Assembly (NCBI GenBank): GCA_948474755.1
Contig: CAOLHI010000653.1
Span: 496,001 to 560,000, forward strand
DNA from: Ctenosaura bakeri
Lineage: Eukaryota; Chordata; Lepidosauria; Squamata; Iguanidae
DNA length: 64,000 nucleotides
Reading direction: 5' to 3'
The notes beneath the pieces are model-generated. The model saw only the letters and a list, made by a program, of their open reading frames with translations, did not search any database and was not told the origin of the DNA. The translations under genes were made by a program, and so were the position numbers. Positions 22,625 to 36,100 of this stretch are shown piece by piece (positions within the stretch are counted from its first letter, which is position 1; each line of letters begins with the position of its first letter).

Positions 22625-23692
22625 TGTAACAGACGATGGCTCTGATTGTGCCAGAAATAGAGCCAGTGTCATGCCCTGCCTTGGAGACTGTGGCAGCAAG
22701 AAGGAGGATTCTGACTCTGAGGCAGAGGCTTTCCCAGAGGCTGAAGTGTCCCCAGAAGCTGGTCCAGAGGGAGATAATACACAACAACAACAACGGCCTG
22801 AGCCAGGGGAACAAATAGGGGAAGACATAGCTGATACACCTACCTTGCAGCAGAGATGCCGCGAAAGGGAGGGCTTGCGTTGCTTGGCCCGTTCAAGTAC
22901 TAAGCGAGCCCTGATGAGAGAACACCTGTGGCGACAGCAGCCATAGATAAAAGAGGGCTCCAGCTGGTTTTTCCTCCCAGAGTCAGCAACTGGTCTCTTT
23001 GGCCCTGAAACCCTGTACTGTGCTCTTGGAGCTGGTTGTCTTGGAACTCTGCCTGTTTGGATTATGGTTTGGATTTGCCCCTTCAGATTTATTTGCTCTT
23101 GGCTACCTTTCTGTTTGGACATTCTTTGACTCTCACCTCATGAGTAGGAGCTCTGCAGTTTGTAACTGCCTGCTCTGCCATAGACATGACAGCCAGTGAC
23201 TGACCACACCAACTTGCAAACATTCCCATCAGTTGAAGGACAAGTGGAGGCAGAGTTGCCCCAACCAGCTCCAGAGGGAGAGGAAACCAGCAGTGATTTG
23301 GAAGAATTACAGTTACCTGAGCCCTTTAGCCCCCAGTCATGAAGAAGGCTGAAATGGGCAGCTCAGAGGGAAGCTGCATTGGCTAGATTAAGGAAGTAAT
23401 GACAAGTAACACCTGTTCTCTGTGACTATTTAGGTCTGTCAGCGTGGCTTGCTCTTTGCTTGTAACAAATTACTTGCAAGCCTCACAACCCTTGTGTTTC
23501 AGCTCCCTTGATCCCTCTGGACAGACCTCTGCTTTCTAGACTGTTGGACTGGACCTCGACCTGGCTCGGCTCTACAGTTTCCTTAATAGTTGTTGTATCG
23601 GACATTCCTCACTGCCTCCTCCTTGCAGCAAGTATTCTCGCCTCCTCCCACTTGCTGGCAGTGAGGCACAGGCAGGGAGTTGGACTCTGACA
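22625..23692 (+). mobile_element. Probable solo LTR of a retrotransposon
   Basis: The unit starts TGTAACAG and ends CTCTGACA, the TG...CA limits of LTRs. It is flanked by agtat (22620-22624) and agtag (23693-23697), a possible 5-bp target duplication with one mismatch. An AT-rich promoter-like 'agataaaagagggctccag' begins near 22947, and the 5' half is purine-rich with repeated 'cagagg/ccagagg' phrases. A second diverged purine-rich block (about 23230-23340) suggests internal duplication. There is no adjoining gag or pol. I favour a Ty3/gypsy-like or retroviral solo LTR but cannot name the family; an unrelated repeat with chance TG/CA ends is possible. Confidence 0.5.
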
Positions 23693-23875
23693 AGTAGGGC
23701 ATGTTGGCTCCTTTGCCTGTCCAGGCCTGTTGCTACCTTGGCTACACCATGACTCTAACATAAGCCTATCCACTCACTCAGGTCATTATGGAAGACCATA
23801 CTCTATGTGCCCCTTCCATTTAAAGTGACACAATCAGTCACATAGCATAAGGCCTTTTCAGCAACCATATCAAGG

Positions 23876-23883
23876 CTCTAGAA
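23876..23883. repeat. 8-bp target duplication of a hAT MITE
   Basis: CTCTAGAA occurs immediately before the element and again at 24178-24185, identical in all 8 bases. It fits the hAT target consensus nTnTAnAn. Confidence 0.85.
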
Positions 23884-24177
23884 CAGGGCTTTCCAAATGG
23901 TGTGCTGCAACACATTAGTGCGTCGCCTGAAGTGTGTAGCTGTGTTGCCTACAATCTTGGAAATGTATGTTATTATTTATAAATAATATATTTTAAAAAT
24001 ATATGTTTTCATGAGATGTTGCATCCCCTTACATTTTGTTGTTACAATTTATGTATGTCTGTATCTCTTATAAGGGGTTAGTTTAACCTTCGGTTTGCTA
24101 GTAAAACTGAATTACTGTCGCAAAATGATGCATGTCCAAAAAGTGTATCACCAACATGAAAAGCCTGGAAAGCTCTG
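23884..24177. mobile_element. Nonautonomous hAT element (294 bp)
   Basis: Termini are cagggctttccaaa at the left and cctggaaagctctg at the right, an imperfect inverted repeat. A perfect 8-bp duplication brackets it. The left part, 'tgtgctgcaacacattagtg', resembles a known class of hAT-derived repeats beginning 'cagggctttccaa'. There is no coding capacity. Confidence 0.85.
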
Positions 24178-24185
24178 CTCTAGAA

Positions 24186-26277
24186 CATACTTCCACTCTT
24201 CCAACTCGAGCCTTCCTCAGGCACTCAAAATTTATATTCATGGAAGGGAACAGCGCCTTTCCCCTCTAACTGCAACCCTCCTGTACTTGCCAGGAAGGTC
24301 TATAGCAGAAATGTAACTACTTTTGGGCAAACATCATTTCAGAGCTCTCATTCTTGTGGTGCTCTGTAATCACAGTCACTGCCTGGACTGTTTTGGGGCT
24401 TTGGTAGCAATACAGTGAATAACATTACTCCATCATAGCTACTCTGGGAACTACCATTTCTGTGAAAGATAATAATAAGAGGCTATAACAGTTCTAAGGC
24501 ATCAGTGACCTGTTTCCAATTCCATCTTTAGCAATTCAAGCAAGCACCTGTAGTGGATTCTTTTGGTTTTACTTCAGTTGAAACGTGTCCCTTGATATCC
24601 TTTTGTTTTGGCTCGAGTTGTTACAAATGGCTTGATTTACCAAATTAAAAAGTGACAACCCCAGTAACAAACCAAAAAACAAACAAACATTGATTTAAGA
24701 AGCTGTTTAACAGATTTAGAAGAAGTAGTGATGAAAAAAGTAACTCTTTTATTTAGGTTTGTATCACACCATGCCATTATACCTGGTTATTCTAAAACTT
24801 GCTTCAGGTATATTTGCAACAACAGCTCATTGTTGACAACATATACTGGATCCTCACTAGATTTGCATTTTAATAGCTTGATTTTCATATGTTTTTAATC
24901 TGCACTAATGCTGTTATCCCTATCCTGTTTACCCCACCGTGTATTTCATGACTGGTTTACCTTTAATTTAAAAAACAAAACAATGAAACTATAATAACAC
25001 ACTTATAGCACGTAATTACAAGCTGTCTGCCACTGGGCAAATTTCATACTTCAAGAGGTTAGACAGGAAGAGAAACAGACCCTTCCAATTTTATGCGCTT
25101 TCTCCTGTGAAAAACAAAGGTGCTTATCACACTACTCAATTGTTTCAGGTTGCCCTATTTCAATATGGCTTCACCTATGCTTATGAAGCCATAATAATAC
25201 TCTTATGGTATGATACCATAGAGTTAGTACAATATTGTCTTAAAAAATAAATTAATAATAATTAAAAATATTTTTTATAAGTAACACAATGGGAGTAACG
25301 CTGTGGTGTGTAGTACCACAGGAAAGCCCTGGTGAGATCTTTGTAAAACACCACTGTGCAGTAAAGGCATCTGAATAACTTCCGAAGGGTAACAGGTCAG
25401 GATTACACAATTATTGCACTAGAACAGCAAACCATTTATACAAAAAGTCAGGAAAAAAATCTCAAAATGATTTCAAGAATGTAGAACCTAGAAAACTATT
25501 CTCTAGTCTTGCCCTCCTCATCCAAGTAACCAGAAGTAGGCTGAGAGTTCTGTGCCTGAGGTTTCCTTGGATACCCCCAAGGGAAGGACAACCAGACCAT
25601 ACTCCCATGACATACCCTATGTAATCATTATCGCAGTGAAGCAGAATGAGACATTCACACTCAAACTTGTTACTGAGCCGTAGTGGGAAAGAGAGTTATT
25701 AACAGATTAATTCCAGCATTAAAAAAACAAAAAAAACAAATGAGTCAACAGGACAGCAATGTAGGGAAAGCAATGACGTCATGTGGTAACAGTGAGGCAA
25801 AAGCAGGATTAATCCACTGCTACAACAGTACAGCAGCACTGTGTGATAAGCATTTTAATCTGACTGTATGCAAGTAATTTAATGTGTTCAAAATGCTAGC
25901 CATCACTGACATCCCTAAGTACCTTGAGGCAAATCTATTTAAATCTTGGGACCAATATATTTAAAAGAATACATATTCCCCCAAATGCTACCTATCCACC
26001 AACAATCAGAACTGTTTGCTGGAAATCCGGGATACAACCTCCTGAACCGTTTTTCCCCAGCAGATCAAGCCCCCACCCCCACCCCTTTCCCTCACCCCCA
26101 AGAAGACTATCTGGCTTCTTCATGGAATATATCCCAACTATACAGTTACATCAGTTTCCTGTCACTTTACTGCCATGAATCCAAGCTATGGAATCTTGTC
26201 ATGTGTATTATGTGGAAGTACTTGGTATCTCTCTGACAGAATTTTAGAACCTGACTACAGAGAGTTAAATGTGTATG
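24186..26277. other. Noncoding, nothing recognised
   Basis: AT-rich sequence. Short frames at 25683-25877 and 25924-26236 have no domain. Confidence 0.35.
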
Positions 26278-26472
26278 TACATTCAAGTCACCTGTCAACT
26301 TAACAGCAATCCCATGAATTTCACAGGGTTTTCTTAGACAAGGAATACTCAGAGATGGGTTTGTCAGTTTCTTCCTCTGAAATATAGCCTACAGCACCTT
26401 GGTGGTCTTCCATCCAAGGACTAACCAGGGCTGACCCTGCTTAACTCCCACGATGAGATGAGACCTTGTGCC
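26278..26472 (-). mobile_element. 5S-rRNA-headed SINE (5S-Sauria type)
   Basis: On the minus strand the head matches the 3' half of 5S rRNA: 'gttaagcagggtcagccctg' followed by 'gttagtccttggatggaaga'. These cover the internal promoter elements (A box and C box) of 5S genes. The body leads to the BovB-like tail 'gttgacaggtgacttgaatg'. A 5S head joined to the tail of the Sauria SINEs is the published 5S-Sauria arrangement in squamates. The copy is degraded; no target duplication was worked out. Confidence 0.75.
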
Positions 26473-29412
26473 ATTAGGGTATTTAGGACACAGACGTACC
26501 TAACTAAAATATAAGCCCAAGATTCCATAGAATGGAACCATTGTAATTAATGTGGCATGAAACTGATCTATCTAGTGCAGATACATCCAATTGTCAGCTT
26601 TTCTATATGTTTATCGGCTTCCCAACTCATTCTAAAATGTCCTTAATATTAAGTTGTTCCACCACCTGATATAATTTTGATGAAATTCAAATAGGGATGT
26701 AAATAATATTTGCAAACTCTCATCCTTGAGAAAAGTCAATTGCTATGAGATTTTTTAAAAAAACCATTTTGTTGAATTATTAACATCATGATATGACATA
26801 GCATAACCTTTTTTTACACAGCAAAAAAAGAAAAGTACCAGGTTTTATGTATTCCTTCTCAAAAAGTAAAATTTTCCTTACACAAGAACAAAAAGATTAG
26901 CACTTTTTTTGTTGCACATTTCTGGATTTGCTTTGTGTGTTGAAAAGTTTAGGGTGGTGCAAAAACTCCATAATATTTTGCATAAAACTTGAGGGGTTTT
27001 GCATGAAATAATAAATGAAATACCAAATGTTTCAAATAGAGGGAGAAAAGAAAAAGAAAAGAAAAAGGAAAAAATGCAACAGAGAAAAACTCTGCCTTTC
27101 CATTCAAAATAGCATCAAGCTGTCTTGCAAGATGCCCCCTTCATCTTTCATTTATGCTATGATTTGAGGGGAAAAAAGTATGAAAACACAGGACACTCTT
27201 GCAGTATCATCATTCGCAGCAACAGTCATCCCTAGTTTTTCAACACTTCACTTTGACAACCACCCTTTTGACCATATAGACATGTACCATTCTTGAGATG
27301 TGGGATCTGCTCTTCCGTCCACACATGCTAATTGAAAAAGGGTCAAAACAGTGGACCCCGGATCAAAAAACCAATGCATATCTATAATTTAGCATAGTCA
27401 AAAGAGGAGAAGAGGAGGCCATGGAGGTCAGATTTAAAAGAGAAAGACTCCACTTAGGATTTTCTGTTGGGAAGTGAAGCTGGTACCCTTTTCCCAGAAA
27501 CCCTCTCATGGCCTCCTAGGGCCATCCATCTTGCTTCAGACCCCACGTAGCACTAGCCTACAGAGATAGATGACATATTGGCCCATGAGCCAGTGAGAAG
27601 AGACTAGGGCAGGCCTGGCACACGTGCATTGTGGACAGCATGTGCACCAATGTCACCATGTGTTGTGATGTTGCTGTGCTACCCTCAGGAGTGTGTGTAT
27701 GTGTGCTTATCTGGAGATGATTCTGTGTTTGTCTATCTGTCTGTCTGGTGGGGCTGGAGGAGTGGGTCATGGTGCTGCAGTAAGTGGAACTCCTGGCTGG
27801 GAGGGAAGGGACTGCTGCCCTGAGGACTGAACACAAACTGAACAATTCACTTTCTACATTTTGATGTTTCCCACTTTTTAAAAGGGCTCTGGTTCCTAAC
27901 TTGTCAAATAAGCAGAGGCTTCCTGTACTAAGCAAGCAAAACACTTCATTGCCTTTCACCTCAGCCTATTGTATCTGCCAGAAGACTGACAGGAAGGCAG
28001 AAACTTGGTATTATTCTTAAAATGCAAAGGCAGAAGATTGAAACATCTTAATCACTTAGCAAAAGGTCAACATTTATTAACATACTGTTATTTACTTTAC
28101 ATGGAAGTAAAGGAGTGTTATTTCTACTTCAATGGAGGTGCATGGATGGATAAGTAAACATTATTTTGATTATTGCTTTTAGACAATATTGAGACAGAAC
28201 AGAGTTCCTACAGAAGCAGGCAACAATACAAACACACATGCATAGCCCACCCTTTGGATGCAATAGGGTCAGAAGTGTAACATTATGAATGCTGTATCAA
28301 GGATATGAGTATATCTCACTATTCATTTAACATTCTTTGTAAGGAATAGAAAGCTTGTTCCAACTGTTCTCTCTTGTGCTCCAACTTTAACATTTTAGCT
28401 GTTTTTTACAGGCTAATCTGAATAGATGAAACATTTCTTTCTTGCCCTGAAAAGATATTATGACCATCTTAAATGTGTTTCATTTCCCCCCATCAAGTTA
28501 CCACATACAGTGGCATTCATTTATTTGGTCTCAAATCTTATTATGCCAACCAAGCAACACCAAAGGAAGTTCCACCCAGTGACCCTTCTTCCCATCTGTT
28601 TTCATGTCTCAAAAGTCACAGCAGGCTTGCTCCAAGACAAGTGTCGAGCCACTAGGAAAACTTGACAGTTTCTTAAATTTTCAAGGTATCAGATACCATT
28701 CAAAGGCAGCCCCTTGAATGGAAAAATGGATCAAAGCCAAAGCTTTAAACAGGCTTTTTTTTCCCCAAGAGGGAATGAACAGAACTAGGTCTTCTGAAAC
28801 TATAATTACCAAGAGCAGCTTAAACAATAGCTCCGAATGAAATACTTCCTATCAATTTCATTTCTCTTAAAGTAGCTCCTTGAAATAATTGGGTGGGTTT
28901 CCCCACATTCTCCTTAAAGCAATGTAAGTGACTGTAAGATATCCTTTACTCAGAAACTGAGCTTGCTTAAAAGAAAAACCCTGCTTTAAAGTAACTGAAT
29001 GTTTACAGATACATTTACCAGTTCTGTTTCATGTCAATGATATGCCTAACATTTCCATTTCCATGAGAATGGTATAGAGAGCACACAGGATAGCCATTGC
29101 CAAGTGGCACACAGGAACTGAGCAGCAAGCTGCAAAAGAACTTTTTTTTTTCATGCGGTGTGAGAAATAAACCAGCAACAAAAGGCACTCTATGAATCCA
29201 CCATACTAACTAACCCACAGAGTAGATGGTCCTCTCCATCTGAATACAATTCACTGCTCTGGCTATATTTTCTCCACTCTGTCTCAGCTAGGAGGATGTA
29301 ATCTTAGTTTGCCTCTGTGATGTAGAAATGGGGAATATATGCCTGTTCCCAATACCATGCAATGCAACTCAAATTAGCTGTAGCCAACACAGCCAATGTG
29401 AAGGGGGAATGG
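26473..29412. other. Noncoding, nothing recognised
   Basis: AT-rich. The 133-codon minus frame at 27558-27959 is crossed by simple GT-type repeats and has no domain. No transposon ends were recognised. Confidence 0.35.
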
Positions 29413-29462
29413 GAGCGTTAGGTTCAACAACATCTGGAGGGCCACACATTCTCCAACCCTGC
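29413..29462. repeat. Half copy of the palindromic squamate repeat
   Basis: The phrase 'caacaacatctggagggcca' followed by 'cacattctccaaccctg' is the right arm of the family seen at 2.3, 6.9 and 15.4 kb. The left arm is missing. Confidence 0.5.
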
Positions 29463-30872
29463 TTTATCAAGGAGGAACTAGAGTACTTAATTACTGTGAA
29501 TATCAAGACAAGGCCAGTCTTCACATAAGGTAGAGGGGGCCAGTTGCTTGAGCTGATGAGAAGCAGCAGCAAGAGAGGCATGTACCACATGCACTCCCCT
29601 GCAGCCTCCAAAATGGCACAATTGTTGTGAGGAACAGAGCTGCATGTGGTGTTAGGCATGGTGATGGATACCATTTCTTTGCCAGTGCTGAAGTCAGATT
29701 CAGCTACCAGTTTGGTCTTCTCCTGTATGTGGAATGCAGGGTGAAAACAAATTTTTCCAGGCCAAGCCTCAAGGCACAACACTGCCCATTTTTGGAGAAA
29801 GCCATCCCTTGAGGATCTGTATGAGTTCTTGCTCCTGAAGTGCCTCCTTCCATGCAGGACACATATCCAGAAGAGTGATTCATATAAAAATGCAGAGGTG
29901 GGAGAACCAAGTTATTCTTACTTTGGGATGTAAGAGTAATACACACTTCCTATTTTAATTCCAAAAATGTGCTTCTGCTGGCAGAAGATACAGATATACA
30001 CCTACAAAAGATGATAGTCAGTGCTGAGCAGAACACCTCTAAATAATTAACTAGTCAGTGAGCTTCTTTCACCGTAACAGAGACACTACTATGAGCACCA
30101 AAGCCAGCTTCATGATGTTAGCGGGCAGTGAGCTTAGGCAAAGTGCACACTCATAGGTCACCTTCTTCTCTCTAGTCTCCCACCCTTGTCCATTAGTGGG
30201 TCCCTTTGGGCTTGCACGGTCAGACTTAGCTGCTCAATGGTGCTCTTTCCAGGCCAAGAAAAGAAAATTAAAAGAGGCCGAGTCAAGCAACAGAAAGGCA
30301 ATTCCAGTGTCTGCCCAGAGATGCCAAGTATCAACTGTTGCCCTGATACACACACATCCAATTAGAGTATGAGCCTTAGAACAGGGACCAGCAACTGGCA
30401 CGCTCAATGCCAAATATGTCCTATTGAGGGATACCAGCTTTCAACAAATCCATTACAAAAAGGTATTATGTATGCATGAAAGAAATGTCTATACCTATGG
30501 CAAAGGGAGGAGGCCCTTTGAAAGGGTGAGCTGTAACCCTCTAGGCATCATATAGAAACTGTTACTGGCCAAGAGATAAGAGGCAACGCATTATCTTTCT
30601 CTACAGAAAACTGAAAGCTGAAATAGACAAAGGAAAATGAGACATACTTTTACATACTTCTGTGCAATACAAATGTGTATGGTGTGTGTGTGAGTTTTTC
30701 TGTTTCTGGAGGAACATTGGAAATAAAACACAATTCTTCCAATATGAGGCCTTTCCCATGAAAAGTATGTGATCTATTACTGGGTTAAAGGACCACAGAT
30801 AATTAGAAGTTCAAGCCATGTCTGGAGATAACCAATTTCCATGCAAAACTACCTCAGGAAAAAGAAGGTTGA

Positions 30873-30873
<1 letters not shown>
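29463..30873. other. Noncoding, nothing firm
   Basis: No gene. Around 30380-30440 the text 'cagggaccagcaactggcac' resembles the left end of a hAT repeat, but no right end or target duplication was found. Confidence 0.3.

Positions 30874-30906
<33 letters not shown>
30874..30906. repeat. (GT)n microsatellite
   Basis: Uninterrupted GT dinucleotide run of about 32 bases, a likely length-polymorphic locus. Confidence 0.95.
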
Positions 30907-30909
<3 letters not shown>

Positions 30910-31186
30910 GAAGCTTTTTTATACTCCTGACCAAAAAGCAGGTAAAAAAAGAAGTCTTTTTAATATTAAACATAGAATTCACTGCCACAAGATACAGTGA
31001 TAGAGGACAACTCCAGTGATTTTGTAAGGAGATCCTCCTAGTCAGCATGGCTATATATTATCTCCAGTATCAGTAAGCCTGTGTCCATCAGTTCCTAGAG
31101 GGACACAAGAGACAGGATGCACTTGCATTAATATCCTGCTGAAGGGCTTCTCAGGGAACTGGTTGGGTACTTTGTGGGGGGGAAAA

Positions 31187-31245
31187 TGCCAAACCAGACT
31201 GGCTTTTGGTCTGATCCAGCAGGACTCTTCTTATTTTTTTTTTTT
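31187..31245 (+). mobile_element. LINE 3' end fragment
   Basis: The phrase 'ttggtctgatccagcaggac' followed by 'tcttctta' and a T run is the terminal wording of a CR1-related LINE group in reptiles. Only the end is present. Confidence 0.5.
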
Positions 31246-31534
31246 AAGGAACCTGGTTCTAATCTTTTCTCCAGTATGTCAATGTGTCATCAGTAACTGT
31301 GAACTAACGTGCTATGTCTGGACAAACAGACTAAGGAGAAAAAATTTACAGACTAGAAACTAGCAAGGACCTTCTCAGTGGCTGCTCCCTGACTGTTGAA
31401 CCCCCTTCCAAGATAACCTATTTTGGCCCCTCTCTGTTGTTCTGCCAGAGGCAAAAGCCATTTCATTCAGACAAGTGCTTCATAATTGATCAGTCCTTGA
31501 GGAAAAGGATTTTAAACAGGAAGTACTCTACTTT

Positions 31535-31779
31535 TTTAGTATGATGTAGCACGATGTACTGGTATGAGTGCTGGATTAGTACTGTGGAAGACCAAGGTTC
31601 AAATCCCCACTTGGCCATGGAAACCCAGTGGGTAAATGTGGGCAAAACACACTCTCTGAGCTCCAAAAAGGAGGGAGTGCTAAAATTCCACTGAACAAAT
31701 CTCACCAAGAAAACCCAGTGATGGGTTCACCTAAGAGCCACCTTAAGTCAAAAACAACTTGAAAGCACACAACAACAAA
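31535..31779 (+). mobile_element. Sauria-type SINE
   Basis: The tRNA-like head includes 'gtagcacgatgtactggtat'. The B-box-like part reads 'caaggttcaaatcccca'. The centre keeps 'aaatctcaccaagaaaaccc' and the tail is 'cttgaaagcacacaacaaca'. Length and order match the 12.86-kb copy; it is moderately diverged. Confidence 0.85.
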
Positions 31780-33016
31780 TTGTTGTATATCAAAGGTGCT
31801 CTTTTTAACTGTTTTGCTGATGTGCTTTTAAACTACTTTTAATTCACTGATAGTTTTAAAATTCATGTTTTAATATTCCAATAGGCTATCTTTATTTTGT
31901 TGTTGTTGTTGTTGTTGTATCTGCTTTTGATCATGTTATGAGCTACCTTAAGAGAGAAAAAGAAGCAGAGAGAACTTTGTACATATGTTTGCAAGGCTGA
32001 TTAAAAATAATTAATCCCCAGTTTACCTTAGAAAAGTTGTGGGAAGATGGAAGAAGGACTGCTATACTAAACACCCGTGTTTATTATAGATATGGAAAGC
32101 TGAAAAACTGAATGAAGTGAGGCTTTATTTCCATTTCCTCTTAATTCTTGAAAAGTATTATTTTAAACAACAGAAAGAAAATACTCCCACTCATTGCATC
32201 CAATTTAGAAAATATGCAACAGCAAAGAAGAAAGATTAAACTAAACTGAATGTCTATCCCTTCCCAAAGAGTGGCATAGGGAAGTTCCTCTATCCAAATG
32301 TCATATCCTTAACAAAATCTATTTTCTGACCAGAGGAAACTCTGTTGCTAATCCTGGTCATATAATGTTTCCGGATATGGTTCAACTCGGGGGCTGACAC
32401 ACTTAGGTCATTACAAAGGTCTTTTAGACAGGTGACTGCATTGGTTCTGAGTGTGGGTGAAATGCTTTTAGAAGCTACATTTTGCACCCCACCCTACTCT
32501 CTCAGGTAAAACTACGCCTGCAGCATGGGCACAGCTGATTAACTCTTAACACCCAGCCATCTGGGGTAAGTGCCTCATCCTTAACCAAATCAAGATACAT
32601 AGTTCAGAAAGCCAGCCACAAGTATACCTAATTGTCAGATATAGCAGAAAATCCCAGTAGCAACTCTTTCTATCACTACTCATAAAATATAACTAACACA
32701 AAGTAAATAAAGAATTGTCGTCCTTTTATGGCATCCCAAACCTCTTGCCAGAGGTGGCTTTCTCTCTCCGTCTGCCAATCCTGAGCATTATTATGATGAA
32801 CATCACAAAGGCATTTGATCAAAAGAATGAGATTATAAAAGCTAATCTCTCATTCTTGATGTAGGTGATGCGACCCAAAAAGGGCCAAGATAACACTCAC
32901 ACATAGAACTGGCACACTAAGGTACACGTTCTTACATATGTTTTGCTTTCACTTGAGTGGCTCCTCCATCAAATCAAAACAAACAGGACTCAAAGCCCTA
33001 CCCAACACAATGTTCT
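31780..33016. other. Noncoding, nothing recognised
   Basis: A GTT run lies at about 31899-31917. Otherwise AT-rich sequence without gene or clear transposon. Confidence 0.35.
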
Positions 33017-33118
33017 CTAGCTATGTTGGATTGTACTGCATGCTGGATCTAGGGGCTTCAGGGAGTTGTAATCCGGTACATCTAGAGGGCAGCAAGTTGG
33101 GGAAGGTTGCCCTAGATA
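33017..33118. repeat. Palindromic squamate repeat, degraded copy
   Basis: The text 'gcttcagggagttgtaatcc', then 'acatctagagggcagcaagt' and 'ggggaaggttgccct', matches the right arm of the family; the left arm ('ctatgttggattgtactgca') is poorer. Confidence 0.45.
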
Positions 33119-36100
33119 CCTGAGGAAATAATACTTCAGTTCAGATTTGGCTCTGAGCACGAAACTGAAGTGAGAAGTAATTATATAATTCTGTGTGAGA
33201 GAACAATGGATACTATAATTCTGCATGAGGGAAACTGATGAACATGAGTGCGACAATTCCTACATTCCCTATTTGTCCCATTCATGTTGCATATGCACAG
33301 AAGCTTAGTGGTATCTGTAGTCTCCAGGCCATGAACTGGGTTATTCTAGATTTTATTGGCATCTTTTAAAATGATGTTCAAATTATTGTTTCATTTGTCA
33401 TGATCTGAAGATTGTGTTTAATGCCTTTAAAGTTTATCAAATAAAAACAGCAGTGTAACAATACTTTTGGATAAAAAAATGATAATTTACTGTTTTGAGC
33501 AATTTAAAAACATTTTAATTGTTTTAAAAATTATTTTTAGAATACATTTCCATGTTTCAAAAATAAACAGTCAATATATCTGTACCTTTGTCTTCATGGA
33601 GGTCCATTAACCTTTCTCATTATCTGTGCACAGTAAAAAAAGGGAGGAAAAACAGATACATGAATAGCATCTCATATCTGAACAGAAAAAAAATTGGAAG
33701 AAAGAAGTGGACGGAGAAAGGAAAGAGCTATTTTGAGGGGCCCAGGAAAGCAGAGACGGGAAATGTCTACTCGAGTAGCGTAATTCATCCCATCCCAGCT
33801 GTGCTTCCTCCACTATCCAGGAATAGAAAAAAGATGGATATTAGTACAAGTGAAGCCTGTGGCTTACACAACTGTGTAGTCACTTCCTGACTAAGAAATA
33901 CTGGACAGCCTTAAAAGAAGGTTGTCACTCGCCTCCCTTGAGCAATGCCCTCATGCCATTAACAGAGGCATGCCAAGCTGAAATTTGCCAGGTGCATCTT
34001 TCCATGGCATGGGGAGATTTTCCCCTAGTGAATTTCTTCTCCTGTTGTTACTAAAAACAGAAAGACTATGCTAGGACAAAAAGCTGTTAAGCCTCCTTTG
34101 TAATCTTTTTTCATTAATCTTTTTGTCATAATATCTTAAACATGTAATACCAACTAAGGTAAAATGTGTTAAGGTATAACCTTAAAGCTGCTGACAAAAT
34201 AAAAGACTTCAGTCTCACGTTTCACATAATGTTCATTATGCTCTGAAATCATGCATATACTGTATTGCTCTCTGATGGATAACAAGTGTGTGTATGTGTG
34301 TGGCTTATCCTTGCTCCAGTAGACTTCCTTCTGGAAGACAGCCTGCCTGTTTGGCAGCTCAAGGCCTGTCCAAATCTCATGCCCCACTGCCTTTGCTTTG
34401 AAGAGCCTTTCCTATGTCAATCACATGGGCTGCTGACAGGTGGTCCTCACATCACTTGCAGACAAGAAGCTCTCCGACAAAGTAGCAAGGACATTGGTAG
34501 GTCCCACCAGACTGAAGGAGTAGCTGGGGAAAACTCAGGGCTGTCAATTTCACCTCTGCACCCCACCCTGAGATCTGTCATTACTGCCCAAGCAAACAGA
34601 CCTGACCAAACACAGCCTGGGCAACATTTCCTCCTTTCCCAGTACTCCTCCCACCAGATGTCTGGAGATATAAAAACAAGGAGCCAAGAATTACACCAAG
34701 AAAAAAAAAAGCTGTGGCTCCACAGAGAGCCAGGTTACAAAAGGCAAGTACGGTGGCTTTTATGATGGTGACCACTTTTCTATGGTCATCTTGGATGGGC
34801 AGCAAAGAAAGGAAATTTGTTAAGCCCTCCTTCGACTCACAATGATGCCTGGAAGGCTGCACTGAGCTTGCTAGCTCTCCATTGCTACAAGTTTGCAATT
34901 AAGAAAAAAGGGCAGAAGGGAAACAAGAAGTTTGCTGCTGCTTTTCACACATCTTGAACACACTTGAATCTCCTACCTCTGTATACAGCCCAGCAGGAGG
35001 GAAAACAGAAGTCAACCTCACTTACTCTTCTCTCCTGCTGCTCCTATTTGACACTCTAGAGGTCCTGCATATAAACCACACTCACATCCATTTGTTTATT
35101 TAAAGTAATTTTACCCCACTTTTTAACTCAAATGACTCCACAATTCACTTGCACAAGACTAATAAAAACAATTCCCTGTGCAAGCTTGCAATATAAAATA
35201 CATGACACCTAAGCAAAAAGGGGGGGGGATGGAGAGGGAAGAGGAAACAAACAAATTCAGCCACCAGTTCTTACCCACTAATTCTTATAAAGATCAGCTG
35301 GAATGGAAACAATATAGGGTGAGGAGCAACCAATTGGAGCTAATCTATCAGCCAAACCAGTGGAACTTAACACTTTTTAAAAAAATGTTAAACAGTACTG
35401 AACAACCCTACAACCCATTTAAGAGGTAAATCACCATTCCTGGATGATTCCAGGAGAGGTAGTTCATTTTTTTAAAGTAAAAAAAAAAAAAGGCTCATCC
35501 AAGAAACCTGGAGAGGTCAAGGGCTGCAAAAACATCCATCCCTGCTTTACTCCAAAGAGCAAAAAGTAAAATACTTGGTCTTCCTTTCCATTTTTATCAT
35601 AATAATCCCATGGCCATAGAATAGTTTGAGAGATGGTGGCTGATCCATTAACATTTTTCAACCTTGAAATTACAGGTCTCAATAGTAGGAAGAGAGGAAA
35701 AAGAATGATAATCTAATGGTGGCCCAATGTTCAGTGACAAATTCAAGAGGAGGACTTGGAGAGAGTAAGTGGCCAAACAGAGGGTAAACTTAATTCTCTC
35801 TCTCTCTCTTCCACTCTGCTCCAAAATGGCCACTCACAAACATATCCCTGGAACTCTAACTCTGTTCTGGTATTCTCCCTCTAGGACAGGTAAACATGTG
35901 GGAAAAGAACTGAACTAGCCCATTCTCCAAATGATTTCCAAATGTAGAAAGCAATGGCCCGAAAAAGAGAGATTTGCAATCCAGAGACCATGAAAAAATG
36001 ACAGAGAAGATGGGGCTAGTACCCATTTATGTGTTTATTTTTCCAAACAAACAAACAAACAAATAAGTGCCTGAATAAGACTTGTCAGGGAGACATAAGC

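Noticed and set aside
22607..23122. Open frames on both strands over the probable LTR
   Set aside because: Acidic low-complexity plus frame and its shadow; expected from the purine-rich LTR sequence rather than from a gene.
27558..27959. 133-codon minus frame
   Set aside because: Contains simple-repeat stretches (GT-type) and no domain.
34286..34765. 159-codon plus frame as a gene
   Set aside because: It starts within a GT-rich simple repeat, is overlapped by a minus-strand frame, and shows no domain. I cannot exclude an unknown exon but have nothing to support one.
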